Shown: piece by piece, positions 6,990 through 15,067 of the stretch
Position numbering within the stretch: position 1 is the stretch's first letter
Layout: every line of letters begins with the position of its first letter
Source: RGIG3009 sp964470515
Lineage (GTDB): Bacteria > Bacillota > Clostridia > Oscillospirales > Acutalibacteraceae
Reading direction: 5' to 3'
DNA length: 16,357 bases
Assembly (NCBI GenBank): GCA_964470515.1
Contig: CAYYDD010000037.1
Span: forward strand, 1 to 16,357
The notes under the pieces: model-generated
Databases searched by the model: none
What the model was told of the DNA's origin: nothing
What the model saw: only the letters and a program-made list of their open reading frames with translations
Program-made: the position numbers and the translations under genes

Positions 6990-8432
6990 TCACTCCTCAT
7001 CCGACAGAGCGCCCAGCGCCTCTGCCACGATTTCTCTTTCATCCAGATGGATAGTCCCCTCTTTAAGGATCTGATAGGTTTCGTGTCCCTTGCCCGCCAG
7101 CAGGATAGTATCCCCCGGCTGGGCGTTGATGATGGCCCGGCGGATCGCCTCCACACGGCTCGGAACGACCGTGTACGGCTTACCCGTAGCGGTTACGCCG
7201 GTCAGAATATCCTCAATGATCGCCTCCGGCTCCTCACTGCGCGGGTTATCCGACGTGACGATCACAAAATCCGACAGCTCGGCCGCAGCCGCGCCCATTT
7301 GGGGACGCTTGGTGCGGTCGCGGTCGCCGCCGCAACCGAACACCGTCACCAGACGGCCGACCTTGCAGGCGTTGAGCGTATTGCAGATGTTGATAAGACC
7401 ATCCGGCGTGTGCGCATAGTCGATCACGACGGTAAAATCGCGACCCGTGGGCACGACCTCGGCGCGACCCTTCACGATGCCCGCACGGCTGAGTGCCGCG
7501 GTCACCGTATCAAACGGGACGCCCAGCGCGTGGGCACACGCCGCTGCACTCAGCGCATTATACACCGAAAAGCGTCCCGGTGTGGCCAAACATACCCGAC
7601 CGATATGCCTAAGCGACATCAGCTCGAAATTGACACCGTTGGGGCGTTGCGTGACGTTGCGCGCCACATAGTCGGCACTGTCATCTCGCTCGGAGAAGGT
7701 GATCACCGGGCAGAGTAGTCCCTCTTTCATTATGGGATACCACTTGTCGTCTTTATTCAGTACGACGGTTCCGCACAAAGAAAACAGACGTTTTTTGGCG
7801 GAGGCGTAGTTCTCCATCGTGCCGTGATAATCCAGATGATCCTGCGTAAGATTGGTGAAGATGCCCGCGTCAAACCGGCAGCCCTCCACGCGACCCTGAT
7901 CCAACGCGTGGGAGGAGATCTCCATCACGGCGTAGTCACAGCCGGCATCCGCCATCTGCGCAAACATCTGCTGTAAATCGTAAGCATCGGGGGTGGTATG
8001 ACCGGCGGCGATCTCCATATCACCGATGAGGTTGCGGATGGTGCCGATCAGCCCCACCTTGTACCCCGCCTGCTCCAAAATGGCTTTCAGCAGGTAGGTG
8101 GTGCTGGTCTTTCCGTTCGTGCCGGTAACACCGATGAGGTGCAGCCGCTCCGACGGATGCCCGAACCACGCGGCGCACATCCGCCCCCATGCGGTACGGC
8201 TGTTCGGCACGAGTATCTGATTCGGAAGCCCCAGCTCGCGTTCGACCACCACCGCAGCCGCACCCTGCGCCAGTGCGTCAGCGGCAAAGGCGTGGCTGTC
8301 CACCCCCGTGCCCTTGATACACACGAACACACAGCCCGGCGTGATCTTACGGGAATCCCGGCACAGTGCCGTAATCTCGAGCTCCGGCACGTTTACCGCA
8401 CCGCTATCCTTTAACAGTTCTTGCAGTTTCAT
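6990..8432 (-). CDS. murE: UDP-MurNAc-tripeptide synthetase MurE (meso-DAP-adding)
   Basis: Cytoplasmic ATP-dependent Mur ligase that adds the third amino acid to UDP-MurNAc-L-Ala-D-Glu. The 480-residue product has the P-loop GVTGTNGKTS (101-110), DYHGTMENYASAKK with the carbamylatable Lys region (201-214), GCGGDRDRTKRP (366-377), DNPR (395-398) and GKGHE (447-451). DNPR is the signature of meso-diaminopimelate specificity; L-Lys enzymes carry a different sequence there. A GTG at 8441 would add three residues, but the ATG at 8432 has TAGGTG 6 bases upstream and gives the standard MKLxELL start. It begins 9 bases after the second PBP gene. No murF follows. Confidence 0.97.
   Translation of the reverse strand: MKLQELLKDSGAVNVPELEITALCRDSRKITPGCVFVCIKGTGVDSHAFAADALAQGAAAVVVERELGLPNQILVPNSRTAWGRMCAAWFGHPSERLHLIGVTGTNGKTSTTYLLKAILEQAGYKVGLIGTIRNLIGDMEIAAGHTTPDAYDLQQMFAQMADAGCDYAVMEISSHALDQGRVEGCRFDAGIFTNLTQDHLDYHGTMENYASAKKRLFSLCGTVVLNKDDKWYPIMKEGLLCPVITFSERDDSADYVARNVTQRPNGVNFELMSLRHIGRVCLATPGRFSVYNALSAAACAHALGVPFDTVTAALSRAGIVKGRAEVVPTGRDFTVVIDYAHTPDGLINICNTLNACKVGRLVTVFGCGGDRDRTKRPQMGAAAAELSDFVIVTSDNPRSEEPEAIIEDILTGVTATGKPYTVVPSRVEAIRRAIINAQPGDTILLAGKGHETYQILKEGTIHLDEREIVAEALGALSDEE
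6993..6998 (-). promoter_or_regulatory. ribosome binding site fixing the mraY start
   Basis: GAGGAG lies inside the last codons of murE, 8 bases before the mraY ATG at 6984. It overlaps the alternative GTG at 6993, so that GTG has no usable spacing. Confidence 0.7.
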
Positions 8433-8438
8433 TGCTGT

Positions 8439-8444
8439 CACCTA
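8439..8444 (-). promoter_or_regulatory. ribosome binding site fixing the murE start
   Basis: TAGGTG, whose TAG is the stop codon of the upstream PBP gene, lies 6 bases before the murE ATG at 8432. The spacing favours this ATG over the GTG at 8441. Confidence 0.65.
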
Positions 8445-10724
8445 CTCGATCGCATCCTGATAAACAACGTATATGCCCACCACCGTTCCCTCGGAAACGG
8501 CGGAGCCTTCGACTATACTTTGACTTGTTACCACCGCCTGACGGGCGCTGAGATCGTCAGCTCGCTCGGTGGGATACCCCGAAATTTGAACGTTCAAGCC
8601 CGCGTCCGTGAGCGCCTGATTGGCCTGTAGCAGTGTTTTACCGACCACCGACGGCACGGTCACCGTTGCGGGACGTTCGCCATCGGTATACAGCACCACC
8701 GTGCCGCCTTTATCCACCGAGGCTCCCGCCTGCGGCATCTGACCGCTCACCTGCGTGCCGCTGCCGACGATACGCACCGACAGCTCCTTCTGCTTCAGTG
8801 CCGACTGCGCCGCAGCAACGGTCTTGCCCGTGACCTCCGGCACCGTGGCCTTGAGGGCTTTCAGCTCCTCCTCGGTATACCGTGGTTCAACCCCCAGATA
8901 CGGCAGCACATCCGCAAAAATGCGCTGTGCCACCGGGGCGGCGAGTGTGCCGCCGTAGCGGATGTAGGTCTGCGGCTCGTCGATCATTACGATGACGGCG
9001 ATGCGCGGATCATCCGCCGGGGCAAAGCCGCAAAAGGACGCAACCACGTTTTTGCGGCCGTTGGCCGCCACCCCCTGATCGGTCTTTTCGGAGGTACCGG
9101 TCTTTCCGGCAACGCGGTAGCCCGCCACGTAGGCGTTCTTGGCACCGCCGCCATCGACCACGCCCTCCAGCATCGCGGACATACGCGCCGAGGTATCCTC
9201 GCTGATAACGCGCCGTCGCACGGTGCGCTCGGTCTCGCTGACGGTGGCGCCGTCGGGCGCGACCACGCGGCTGACGACATAGGGCTGCAGCAGCTCGCCG
9301 CCGCCCGCCACCGCCGATGCGCCGGTAATCATCTGGATAGGCGTGACCTTAAAGGTCTGCCCGATGGACGAGGTCGCCACGTCCACCGCGGTGATACTCT
9401 CCGCACTGTGGTACAGCGATGCCGTCACCCGCGCCTCGCCCAGCATATCAATGCCGCTCAGCTCAGTAAAGCCGAACAGTGCGTGGTATCTCGCAAACAG
9501 CGTGGTGCCGATGCGCGACCCGATGGTCATAAACGCGGGATTGCAGGAATGAGAGATCGCCTCCGCCAGCGTCTGACTGCCGTGGCTGCGGGGATACACG
9601 TGGCATTTCATCGTGCGCACGCCCGCCATCGTATAGGTGCCGTTGCAGAAAAAGCTCGATTTTTCGGAGATCAGACCCTCCTGAAGAGCGGTGGACGCGG
9701 TGAATATCTTGAACACCGAGCCGGGCTCGTAGAACTCGGACACAGGCTTGTTTTTCCATTGCTTTTGCAGAGCGGTGAGATACGCCTCGGACTGCTCGTC
9801 ACCCGCCAGCGTGGCGATCAGCGCGGCGGTATCGGGATCCTGCACCACGCGGGGCTGGTTGAGATCGTAGTCGCCCTTGGTCGCCATCGCGAGCACCTCA
9901 CCGGTCTGCACGTCCATCACGATGGCACTGACACGGTTAGCGGCGCCCGTTTCCGCCAGCGCGGTCTCCAAATGGTTTTCCGCCATCCGCTGGACGTTGG
10001 CGTCGATGGTGAGCACCAGCGTGTTGCCTTCTTTTGCTTCAATGGTGGTTTCGTATTGCAGATCGTTCGGCAGCGCATCACCCCGCCCATTCTGGGTGGT
10101 GACGACCCGGCCCGCCGTACCGGCCAGCACGCTGTTGTACTTGGCCTCTAAACCCTCCAGCCCGGTGTTATCCGTACCGGTAAAGCCCAGCACACACGAC
10201 AAGGTACTGCCCAACGGGTATTCGCGCTTGTAATCCTGAATGACGCGGAACGCGCCGGTCAGTCCGTTCTCCTTGACCCAGGTGATAAAGGTCTCACACA
10301 AGGTGTGATCGATCTTGGAGCAGACGATCTCATAGCGCGAGCCGGTCTTGGCGACCTGCTTTTTGAGCTTCTCCTCGCCGATGCCCAGCAAGTCAGGCAG
10401 CTCGGCGCAAATACGCTCGCGCGCCGCATCGTCCGGGATCTCTCCCGGCATCATAATGACCGTGGCGACCTCGGTGCTGCGCGCCAGCACGATGCCGTTG
10501 CGATCCACAATCTCGCCGCGCTGGTCGGAGATCACGCTGTCCGCCAGCTGTTGCTCGGCGGCGAGCTGCTGCCACGTGCCGTGCTGTAGCAGCTGCACCG
10601 CCGCCAGACGGCCGATCACCGCCGCAAAGCACAGCAGGATCACGAAAAAAGACAGCAGTGAGCGCCGCCACATACGGCGGGAGGGAGCTTTCATTGAAAC
10701 GTCCTGTCGATGCTTGTGTTTCAT
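8442..10724 (-). CDS. class B PBP transpeptidase with two PASTA domains (second copy, SpoVD/FtsI-like)
   Basis: Membrane-anchored DD-transpeptidase that cross-links stem peptides of new peptidoglycan and is acylated by beta-lactams. The 760-residue product has a basic cytoplasmic start, one membrane segment (about 21-43) and a PBP dimerisation domain (about 65-235). The transpeptidase domain has SVFK (Ser336, Lys339), SCN (393-395) and KTGT (541-544). Two PASTA repeats follow (about 627-681 and 688-757). The active-site Ser has the same residue number as in the neighbouring PBP, and the two proteins align along their length. Its position before murE matches spoVD of Bacillus, but Bacillus SpoVD has one PASTA domain and this protein has two. 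The ATG at 10724 has AGAGGA 8 bases upstream; Met11 is a possible alternative start. Confidence 0.95.
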   Translation of the reverse strand: MKHKHRQDVSMKAPSRRMWRRSLLSFFVILLCFAAVIGRLAAVQLLQHGTWQQLAAEQQLADSVISDQRGEIVDRNGIVLARSTEVATVIMMPGEIPDDAARERICAELPDLLGIGEEKLKKQVAKTGSRYEIVCSKIDHTLCETFITWVKENGLTGAFRVIQDYKREYPLGSTLSCVLGFTGTDNTGLEGLEAKYNSVLAGTAGRVVTTQNGRGDALPNDLQYETTIEAKEGNTLVLTIDANVQRMAENHLETALAETGAANRVSAIVMDVQTGEVLAMATKGDYDLNQPRVVQDPDTAALIATLAGDEQSEAYLTALQKQWKNKPVSEFYEPGSVFKIFTASTALQEGLISEKSSFFCNGTYTMAGVRTMKCHVYPRSHGSQTLAEAISHSCNPAFMTIGSRIGTTLFARYHALFGFTELSGIDMLGEARVTASLYHSAESITAVDVATSSIGQTFKVTPIQMITGASAVAGGGELLQPYVVSRVVAPDGATVSETERTVRRRVISEDTSARMSAMLEGVVDGGGAKNAYVAGYRVAGKTGTSEKTDQGVAANGRKNVVASFCGFAPADDPRIAVIVMIDEPQTYIRYGGTLAAPVAQRIFADVLPYLGVEPRYTEEELKALKATVPEVTGKTVAAAQSALKQKELSVRIVGSGTQVSGQMPQAGASVDKGGTVVLYTDGERPATVTVPSVVGKTLLQANQALTDAGLNVQISGYPTERADDLSARQAVVTSQSIVEGSAVSEGTVVGIYVVYQDAIE

Positions 10725-10763
10725 AACAGGCGTCCTCTCGCGAGCCCCGCTCTGCGAGGCTTG

Positions 10764-13028
10764 TTAATAAATACTGTCGCTGTAGGTAAATTCCACCGTT
10801 ATTACGGTGCCCTTCGGCACCTGCTGACCGGGCGTTGCCGATTGCTGCGAGGCCGAGGCGGTACCGCCGCCGGTGCTGATGCCCGACAGCAGTACGTTGA
10901 TACCGGCGGCCTTTGCCGCCTGATTGACCTGCGATACCGTGCGACCCGTGAAATCCGGAACAGTGGCCATTTGCACTTCACTTTCATCGGTATACAGCCA
11001 CACCGTACCGCCCTTCGGGATAGACGTACCGCTTTCCGGCACCTGACGCACCACGGTATCACCCTTACCCACGGTCTTGTAGGACAGTGAGGCATTGCCC
11101 AGCGTCGTCGCGGCAACGGACAGCTTATTGCCCGACACCTGCGGGACACTGCGATCCAGCCCGGCGATCTCTTCCTCCGTGTAGCTGGGCTCCACGCCCA
11201 GATAGGGCAGGATATCCTTTAAGATCTTTTTCGCCAAAGGCGCGGCAACCGTACCGCCCGATTTCACGGACGGCTCGTCGATCATCACCAGCACGACGAC
11301 CTCGGGATCGTCCGCCGGCGCGATACCGCCGAACGAGGCAATGACCTTGACCTTGTCTTCATCCTTCTCATCCTCGGGGCGAGTCTCGGTCTTCTGCGCC
11401 GTACCCGTTTTACCGCCGACACGGTAGCCCGCGATATACGCGTTTTTGATAGCGCCGCCGCTGACGGCGTTTTCCAGCATAGCACACATCCGCTCGGAGG
11501 TATCCGTCGAAATCACCTGACGCTTGACGACCGGCTCCGTATTGGAGATGACCTTACCGTCGCTGTCCAGCACCTGCTGTACGATGTACGGCTGCATCAG
11601 ATACCCGCCGTTGGCCACGGCGCACAGCGCGGTCGCCATCTGCAACGGGGTGACCTTGAAGGTCTGTCCGATGGACGACGAGGCCACGTCCACCGCGCTC
11701 ATCGTCGCGGGATCGTAATACAGTGCCGACGACACCGACGGCTCGCCCAGCAGATCCACGCCGGTGCGATTCGTGAAGCCAAAGCCGACGTAGTATTTGG
11801 AAAACAGCGTCGGGCCGATCCTGCCCGCCAGCGTCACGAACGACGGATTGCAGGAGTTGGCGATAGCATCGCGGAAGGAGATCTGACCGTGACCGCGCGG
11901 ATGGATCCAGCAGCGGATCGTACGATCAGCGACCGTGATACTGTTGCCGCAGTAAAAGCTGGTATTTTCCGCGACAAGACCTTCCTCCAGGCCTATCGAG
12001 GCAGTAAAGATCTTGAATACCGAGCCGGGCTCATAGAAATCCAACGCCTTGTTGCGGTACTGCTCCAGACGCGCCGCGACCAGCGCCTCGGCCTGCTCAT
12101 CCCCCGACAGCAGGGCGATCTGCTCCGCTACCGTGGGATCGTCGATCGCCAGATAGTTGTTGGGATTATAGTCGCCTTTGGTAGCCATTGCCAAAACGGC
12201 ACCGGTATCCGCCTTCATCACGATGGCGCAGCCGCGGTTGGTGGCCTGATACTGCTCCAGCGTTTCGGACAGATACTTTTCTGTCACCTGCTGGATGTAC
12301 TGATCCACCGTCAGCACCAGACTGTTGCCGTCCTCGGCATCCACCGTATACTCGTAATCCAGCGTAGTCGGCAACTGGTCGCCCGATGTGTTCTGCGCAA
12401 TGACCATACGTCCCGGCACGCCGGACAGCACGTCGTCGTATTTCAGTTCCAGTCCCTCGCGTGCGACGTTATCGGTGCCGACAAAGCCCATCACGGTGGA
12501 CAGCAAGTTGTCCAGCGGATATTCGCGCTTATAGTCGGTCACGACACGGAACACGCCGCCCAGACTCCTCTCGTTCACCCATTCGATAAATTCATCGGCG
12601 AGCGCACGGTCGACCTTGGCCTTGACGACACGGTATTTTGAATTTTCATCCTGCGTTTGCTTGTACAGCGTATCGCGGTCGACCTCCAACATCACCGACA
12701 GATCGTCTGCGATCATCTGACGGGTCTTTTCCTGATGGATATTCTCCGACGCCATCACGATGGTGTATACCTCACGCGTCAGTGCGAGCACCGACATATT
12801 GGCATCGTAGATCTGGCCGCGGTTGGCCGATATCTCCACGTCGCTTAGCTGCTGTGCCACGGCCTTCTGCTGCCAGAAGTCCTGCTGCAGCACCTGAATG
12901 TTGAACAGTTGCACGATCAGCAGTGCCATCACGCCGAATATCAGCGCCGCGATGGCCGTGGTCTTCCTTTTCATTATGCGGGTCAGCCGACGGGTAGGCG
13001 GCTCGACCGTACGTTTTTTTCGTTGCAT
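10764..13028 (-). CDS. class B PBP transpeptidase with two PASTA domains (first copy, FtsI/PbpB-like)
   Basis: Septal-type DD-transpeptidase, the probable partner of FtsW. The 754-residue product has a short basic start, a membrane segment (about 24-43) and a dimerisation domain. The transpeptidase domain has SVFK (Ser336, Lys339), SCN (392-394) and KTGT (540-543). Two PASTA repeats follow (about 627-681 and 688-750). A charged insertion, RPEDEKDEDKVK (550-561), follows KTGT and is absent from the second copy. Its place right after the ftsL-like gene matches pbpB of Bacillus, which also has two PASTA domains. The ATG follows GAGGTG by 7 bases. The gene stands behind a 124-base structured gap and only 39 bases before its paralogue. 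Which copy serves division and which, if any, serves sporulation cannot be settled here. Confidence 0.95.
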   Translation of the reverse strand: MQRKKRTVEPPTRRLTRIMKRKTTAIAALIFGVMALLIVQLFNIQVLQQDFWQQKAVAQQLSDVEISANRGQIYDANMSVLALTREVYTIVMASENIHQEKTRQMIADDLSVMLEVDRDTLYKQTQDENSKYRVVKAKVDRALADEFIEWVNERSLGGVFRVVTDYKREYPLDNLLSTVMGFVGTDNVAREGLELKYDDVLSGVPGRMVIAQNTSGDQLPTTLDYEYTVDAEDGNSLVLTVDQYIQQVTEKYLSETLEQYQATNRGCAIVMKADTGAVLAMATKGDYNPNNYLAIDDPTVAEQIALLSGDEQAEALVAARLEQYRNKALDFYEPGSVFKIFTASIGLEEGLVAENTSFYCGNSITVADRTIRCWIHPRGHGQISFRDAIANSCNPSFVTLAGRIGPTLFSKYYVGFGFTNRTGVDLLGEPSVSSALYYDPATMSAVDVASSSIGQTFKVTPLQMATALCAVANGGYLMQPYIVQQVLDSDGKVISNTEPVVKRQVISTDTSERMCAMLENAVSGGAIKNAYIAGYRVGGKTGTAQKTETRPEDEKDEDKVKVIASFGGIAPADDPEVVVLVMIDEPSVKSGGTVAAPLAKKILKDILPYLGVEPSYTEEEIAGLDRSVPQVSGNKLSVAATTLGNASLSYKTVGKGDTVVRQVPESGTSIPKGGTVWLYTDESEVQMATVPDFTGRTVSQVNQAAKAAGINVLLSGISTGGGTASASQQSATPGQQVPKGTVITVEFTYSDSIY

Positions 13029-13050
13029 CCTTGTGCACCTCGCTTTTTTG

Positions 13051-13089
13051 GAAAGAAAAGAGAGTTAAGACGCTACCATCCCAACTCTC
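13051..13089 (-). terminator. terminator-like hairpin between ftsL and the PBP genes
   Basis: On the minus strand GAGAGTT (13083-13089) pairs perfectly with AACTCTC (13060-13066) across a 16-base loop and is followed by TTTTCTTTC. G-U and A-U pairs can lengthen the stem by three. The stem is weaker than those flanking the cluster, so partial termination is more likely than a full stop. Nothing like a promoter is evident after it, so the PBP genes probably depend on read-through. Confidence 0.5.
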
Positions 13090-13127
13090 CTCGTCCGAGG
13101 TCCCGTTTCAGTGTATGCCGAGGCATA
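13089..13127 (-). promoter_or_regulatory. two further inverted repeats ahead of the terminator-like hairpin
   Basis: TATGCC/GGCATA (13114-13127, 2-base gap) and CCTCG/CGAGG (13089-13100, 2-base gap) are perfect short inverted repeats just upstream of the terminator-like hairpin in reading direction. The second borders, and in extended form competes with, the terminator stem. They could be protein-binding palindromes or parts of an attenuator. Confidence 0.4.
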
Positions 13128-13152
13128 TCCCAAATAGACCTATGTGTTGCTG

Positions 13153-13620
13153 TTATCCCATCCATCCGGTCAGGGTATTCCACAAAGAGGCCCAGAAGCC
13201 GTTACCGTCCGTGGTCGGCGCGGTCTCAGCGGGCGTTACCGTGATGTAATCGATCTGCCCGGATTCCATTTGCCGAAGCCCGACACTTTCGGCATACGCC
13301 TCCACGCTTTGTGCGGAGGTCTGGGAGGCCAGTTCACTTTCCAGACGCTTGGTCTCGGCGATCGCCTCATCCAGGCGGCTCTCCGTCTGGCTGATGGCGC
13401 TGTTCATTTCCGTAAGCCGCACCTGACTGGAGATCATCAGCCCCAGAATAAGAATGACACACGCGGCAATCAGCACGACAGCGGCCGCGTTGATAGCCTG
13501 CTGCAACTTGGCTCGCCGACGATCTGCTTTGACGGCTTTTTTGCCGGGGAAAGGAGTAACTTCAGCGGATCTCGGCGCAAATTGAGCGAGATCGTATGCT
13601 TCTGAGCTGTAGCTCGCCAT
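13153..13620 (-). CDS. ftsL: FtsL-like septum formation protein
   Basis: Likely FtsL, the small bitopic protein that pairs with DivIC/FtsB through a coiled coil and links FtsQ/DivIB to FtsW and its PBP. The 155-residue product has a 42-residue cytoplasmic part with a basic cluster (27-38), one membrane segment (about 43-64), and a heptad-rich helix (about 67-103). AESVGLRQMESGQIDYI follows, resembling the end of the FtsL/DivIC family. After that comes an unusual tail of about 30 residues ending WASLWNTLTGWMG, with three Trp. The family is poorly conserved, so the call rests on topology and on position between rsmH and the PBP genes. It starts 22 bases after rsmH; AAAGGAG lies 12 bases before the ATG, a rather long spacing. 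Confidence 0.85.
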   Translation of the reverse strand: MASYSSEAYDLAQFAPRSAEVTPFPGKKAVKADRRRAKLQQAINAAAVVLIAACVILILGLMISSQVRLTEMNSAISQTESRLDEAIAETKRLESELASQTSAQSVEAYAESVGLRQMESGQIDYITVTPAETAPTTDGNGFWASLWNTLTGWMG

Positions 13621-13642
13621 ATCCGTTTGACACTCCTTTCCG

Positions 13643-14587
13643 TTATCTGTCCTTTAATTTTTCCACACAACGCAGCTTGGCGCTGCGACTGCGCGGGTTT
13701 TCCGCCAACTCCTGCTCGGAGGCCTCTACCGGCTTGCGCAACACGAGACGTGCCGCCGGCTGCTTGCCGCACACGCACACGGGAAATGACGGCGGGCACG
13801 TGCAACCCGTGCAAAATTCCGCAAACCGTTGCTTGACCATACGATCTTCCAGCGAGTGAAAGGTGATGACCGCTAAGCGACCGCCGACCTTGAGTTGATC
13901 GAACGCAATATCCAACGCCTCGGACAAGCAATCCAGCTCGGCGTTGACAGCGATACGCAGTGCCTGAAACACGCGGCGCGCGGGGTGCTTATCCCGCCGT
14001 GCAGCCGCCGGAACACTGGCGGCTATCAGCTCGGCCAGCTCCTCCGTCGTTGTCAGCGGAGCGCTCCCCCGCCGACGAACGATAGCACGCGCAATGGGTC
14101 GTGAAAACTTTTCCTCACCAAAGCGGAAGAAGATATCCGCCAGCTCCTTCTCGGACAGCTCACGGAGAAAATCCGCCGCTGTCGCGCCCTCCTGACTCAT
14201 CCGCATATCCAGCGGTGCGTCGGTGTGATAAGAAAACCCTCGCGAAGGTTCATCCAACTGATGGGAGGAAACCCCGATATCCAGCAAAATGCCGTCCACC
14301 CGGTCGATCCCCTGCTCGCGAAGCACCCGGTCCATATACCGAAAGTTCGAGCGAACGACGGTGACGGGTAACCCGTCCAGTCGTTTGGTGGCTTGTGCGA
14401 TCGCATCCGGATCCTGATCCAGCGCGATCAGCCGACCGCTTTCCAGACGGGAAGCGATCGCGTGGGAATGGCCGCCGCCACCGGCGGTACCATCCACATA
14501 CAGCCCGTCGGGCTGAACGTCCAGCACTGCAAGCGTTTCCTCAAACAGCACGGGACGGTGATACGCATACTGCTCCGGCTTCGTCAT
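13643..14587 (-). CDS. rsmH: 16S rRNA (cytosine(1402)-N4)-methyltransferase RsmH
   Basis: SAM-dependent enzyme, formerly MraW, that methylates N4 of C1402 in the ribosomal P site. The 314-residue product is of normal length. It has the SAM-binding loop DGTAGGGGHS (32-41), LDQDPDAI (56-63), LLDIGVSSHQLDEPSRGFS (101-119), HPARRVFQALRIAVN (201-215) and ITFHSLEDRMVK (241-252). A Cys-rich stretch (259-274) is typical of Firmicutes versions. An ATG at 14620 inside mraZ would add 11 unrelated residues. The ATG at 14587 lies one base after the mraZ stop and gives the expected start before YHRPVLFEE. No strong ribosome binding site precedes it, so translation is probably coupled to mraZ. Confidence 0.97.
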   Translation of the reverse strand: MTKPEQYAYHRPVLFEETLAVLDVQPDGLYVDGTAGGGGHSHAIASRLESGRLIALDQDPDAIAQATKRLDGLPVTVVRSNFRYMDRVLREQGIDRVDGILLDIGVSSHQLDEPSRGFSYHTDAPLDMRMSQEGATAADFLRELSEKELADIFFRFGEEKFSRPIARAIVRRRGSAPLTTTEELAELIAASVPAAARRDKHPARRVFQALRIAVNAELDCLSEALDIAFDQLKVGGRLAVITFHSLEDRMVKQRFAEFCTGCTCPPSFPVCVCGKQPAARLVLRKPVEASEQELAENPRSRSAKLRCVEKLKDR

Positions 14588-14588
14588 A

Positions 14589-15008
14589 TCAGAAGCCCAA
14601 CTCGGCGAACTCCGCTTCAACTTCCTCAGCGGTCATCATCGCCATACTCTCCTCATAGGCGGCGGGACTCCAGACCTCCGCGTGGTTACCGGCACCGATG
14701 ACGGTAGCCTCTTTTTCGAGGTTGGCATACTCCAGTAGGTGCTTGGGAAGCAAGATGCGGCCGTGAGAATCGACCTGCACGTCCACCGCGTTAGAAGCCA
14801 GATACCGCTGCAGCTTCCGTGACTTGGTAAGCGGCATTTCTGCCAGGCCGACCATCAGCTTTTCCCATTCTTCCATGGAATACAGCGAAATACAGTGATC
14901 CATCACCGCGGCGGCCATAAACTCGGCACCGAGCTTATCCCGCATCTTCGAAGGGACGGACAGACGCCCCTTGGCATCGACAGTATGTTCAAAACGACCG
15001 CACAGCAT
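14589..15008 (-). CDS. mraZ: transcriptional regulator MraZ
   Basis: DNA-binding protein of the AbrB-like swapped-hairpin fold that forms a ring and represses its own dcw operon by binding direct repeats near the promoter. The 139-residue product contains the two tandem MraZ repeats, each with its D-x-x-G-R box: DAKGR (11-15) and DSHGR (80-84). An ATG at 15035 would add nine residues but lies in the DnaA-box-like repeat region and has no ribosome binding site. The ATG at 15008 has GGAGGTG 8 bases upstream and gives the standard M-L-x-G start. It is the first gene of the cluster, behind a strong promoter and a matching operator array. Confidence 0.98.
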   Translation of the reverse strand: MLCGRFEHTVDAKGRLSVPSKMRDKLGAEFMAAAVMDHCISLYSMEEWEKLMVGLAEMPLTKSRKLQRYLASNAVDVQVDSHGRILLPKHLLEYANLEKEATVIGAGNHAEVWSPAAYEESMAMMTAEEVEAEFAELGF

Positions 15009-15035
15009 CTGTTCTTCACCTCCGTTTTCAGTCAT

Positions 15036-15065
15036 TGTGGAAAACTCTGTGGAAACTGTGGAAAA
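15036..15065 (-). repeat. three DnaA-box-like repeats in the mraZ leader
   Basis: The plus strand holds TGTGGAAAA at 15036-15044, TGTGGAAAC at 15048-15056 and TGTGGAAAA at 15057-15065. Read on the minus strand the outer two are TTTTCCACA, which fits the relaxed DnaA box TTWTNCACA; the middle one, GTTTCCACA, has one mismatch. Spacings are 12 and 9 bases. They lie about 30-60 bases after the predicted transcription start. Binding by DnaA is inference. They might instead be reverse-oriented GTGG sites for MraZ, although the spacing is not the 10-base phase. Confidence 0.5.
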
Positions 15066-15067
15066 CT

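Noticed and set aside
6987..7718. A 243-codon plus-strand open frame opposite murE
   Set aside because: Antisense shadow of murE, whose motifs are complete; no independent support.
10725..10763. Inverted repeat CTCGC/GCGAG between the two PBP genes as a terminator
   Set aside because: The stem is only 5 bp and no T-run follows; it overlaps the ribosome binding site region and is more likely chance in GC-rich sequence.
11889..12641. Long plus-strand open frames opposite the PBP genes (also 9408-10151)
   Set aside because: They lie fully antisense to well-supported PASTA PBP genes, have no family motifs or ribosome binding sites, and their composition (rich in His, Gln, Arg) is typical of antisense shadows.
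13051..13100. T-box riboswitch suggested by GGGATGGTAGCG next to a terminator-like stem
   Set aside because: The match to the T-box GGGTGGNACCGCG needs an inserted base and a mismatch, and the 124-base gap is too short for a stem I with specifier loop. The downstream genes are also not amino-acid-related.
14588..14620. Upstream ATG start for rsmH inside mraZ
   Set aside because: The added 11 residues are translated from mraZ in another frame, match nothing in the RsmH family and have no ribosome binding site.
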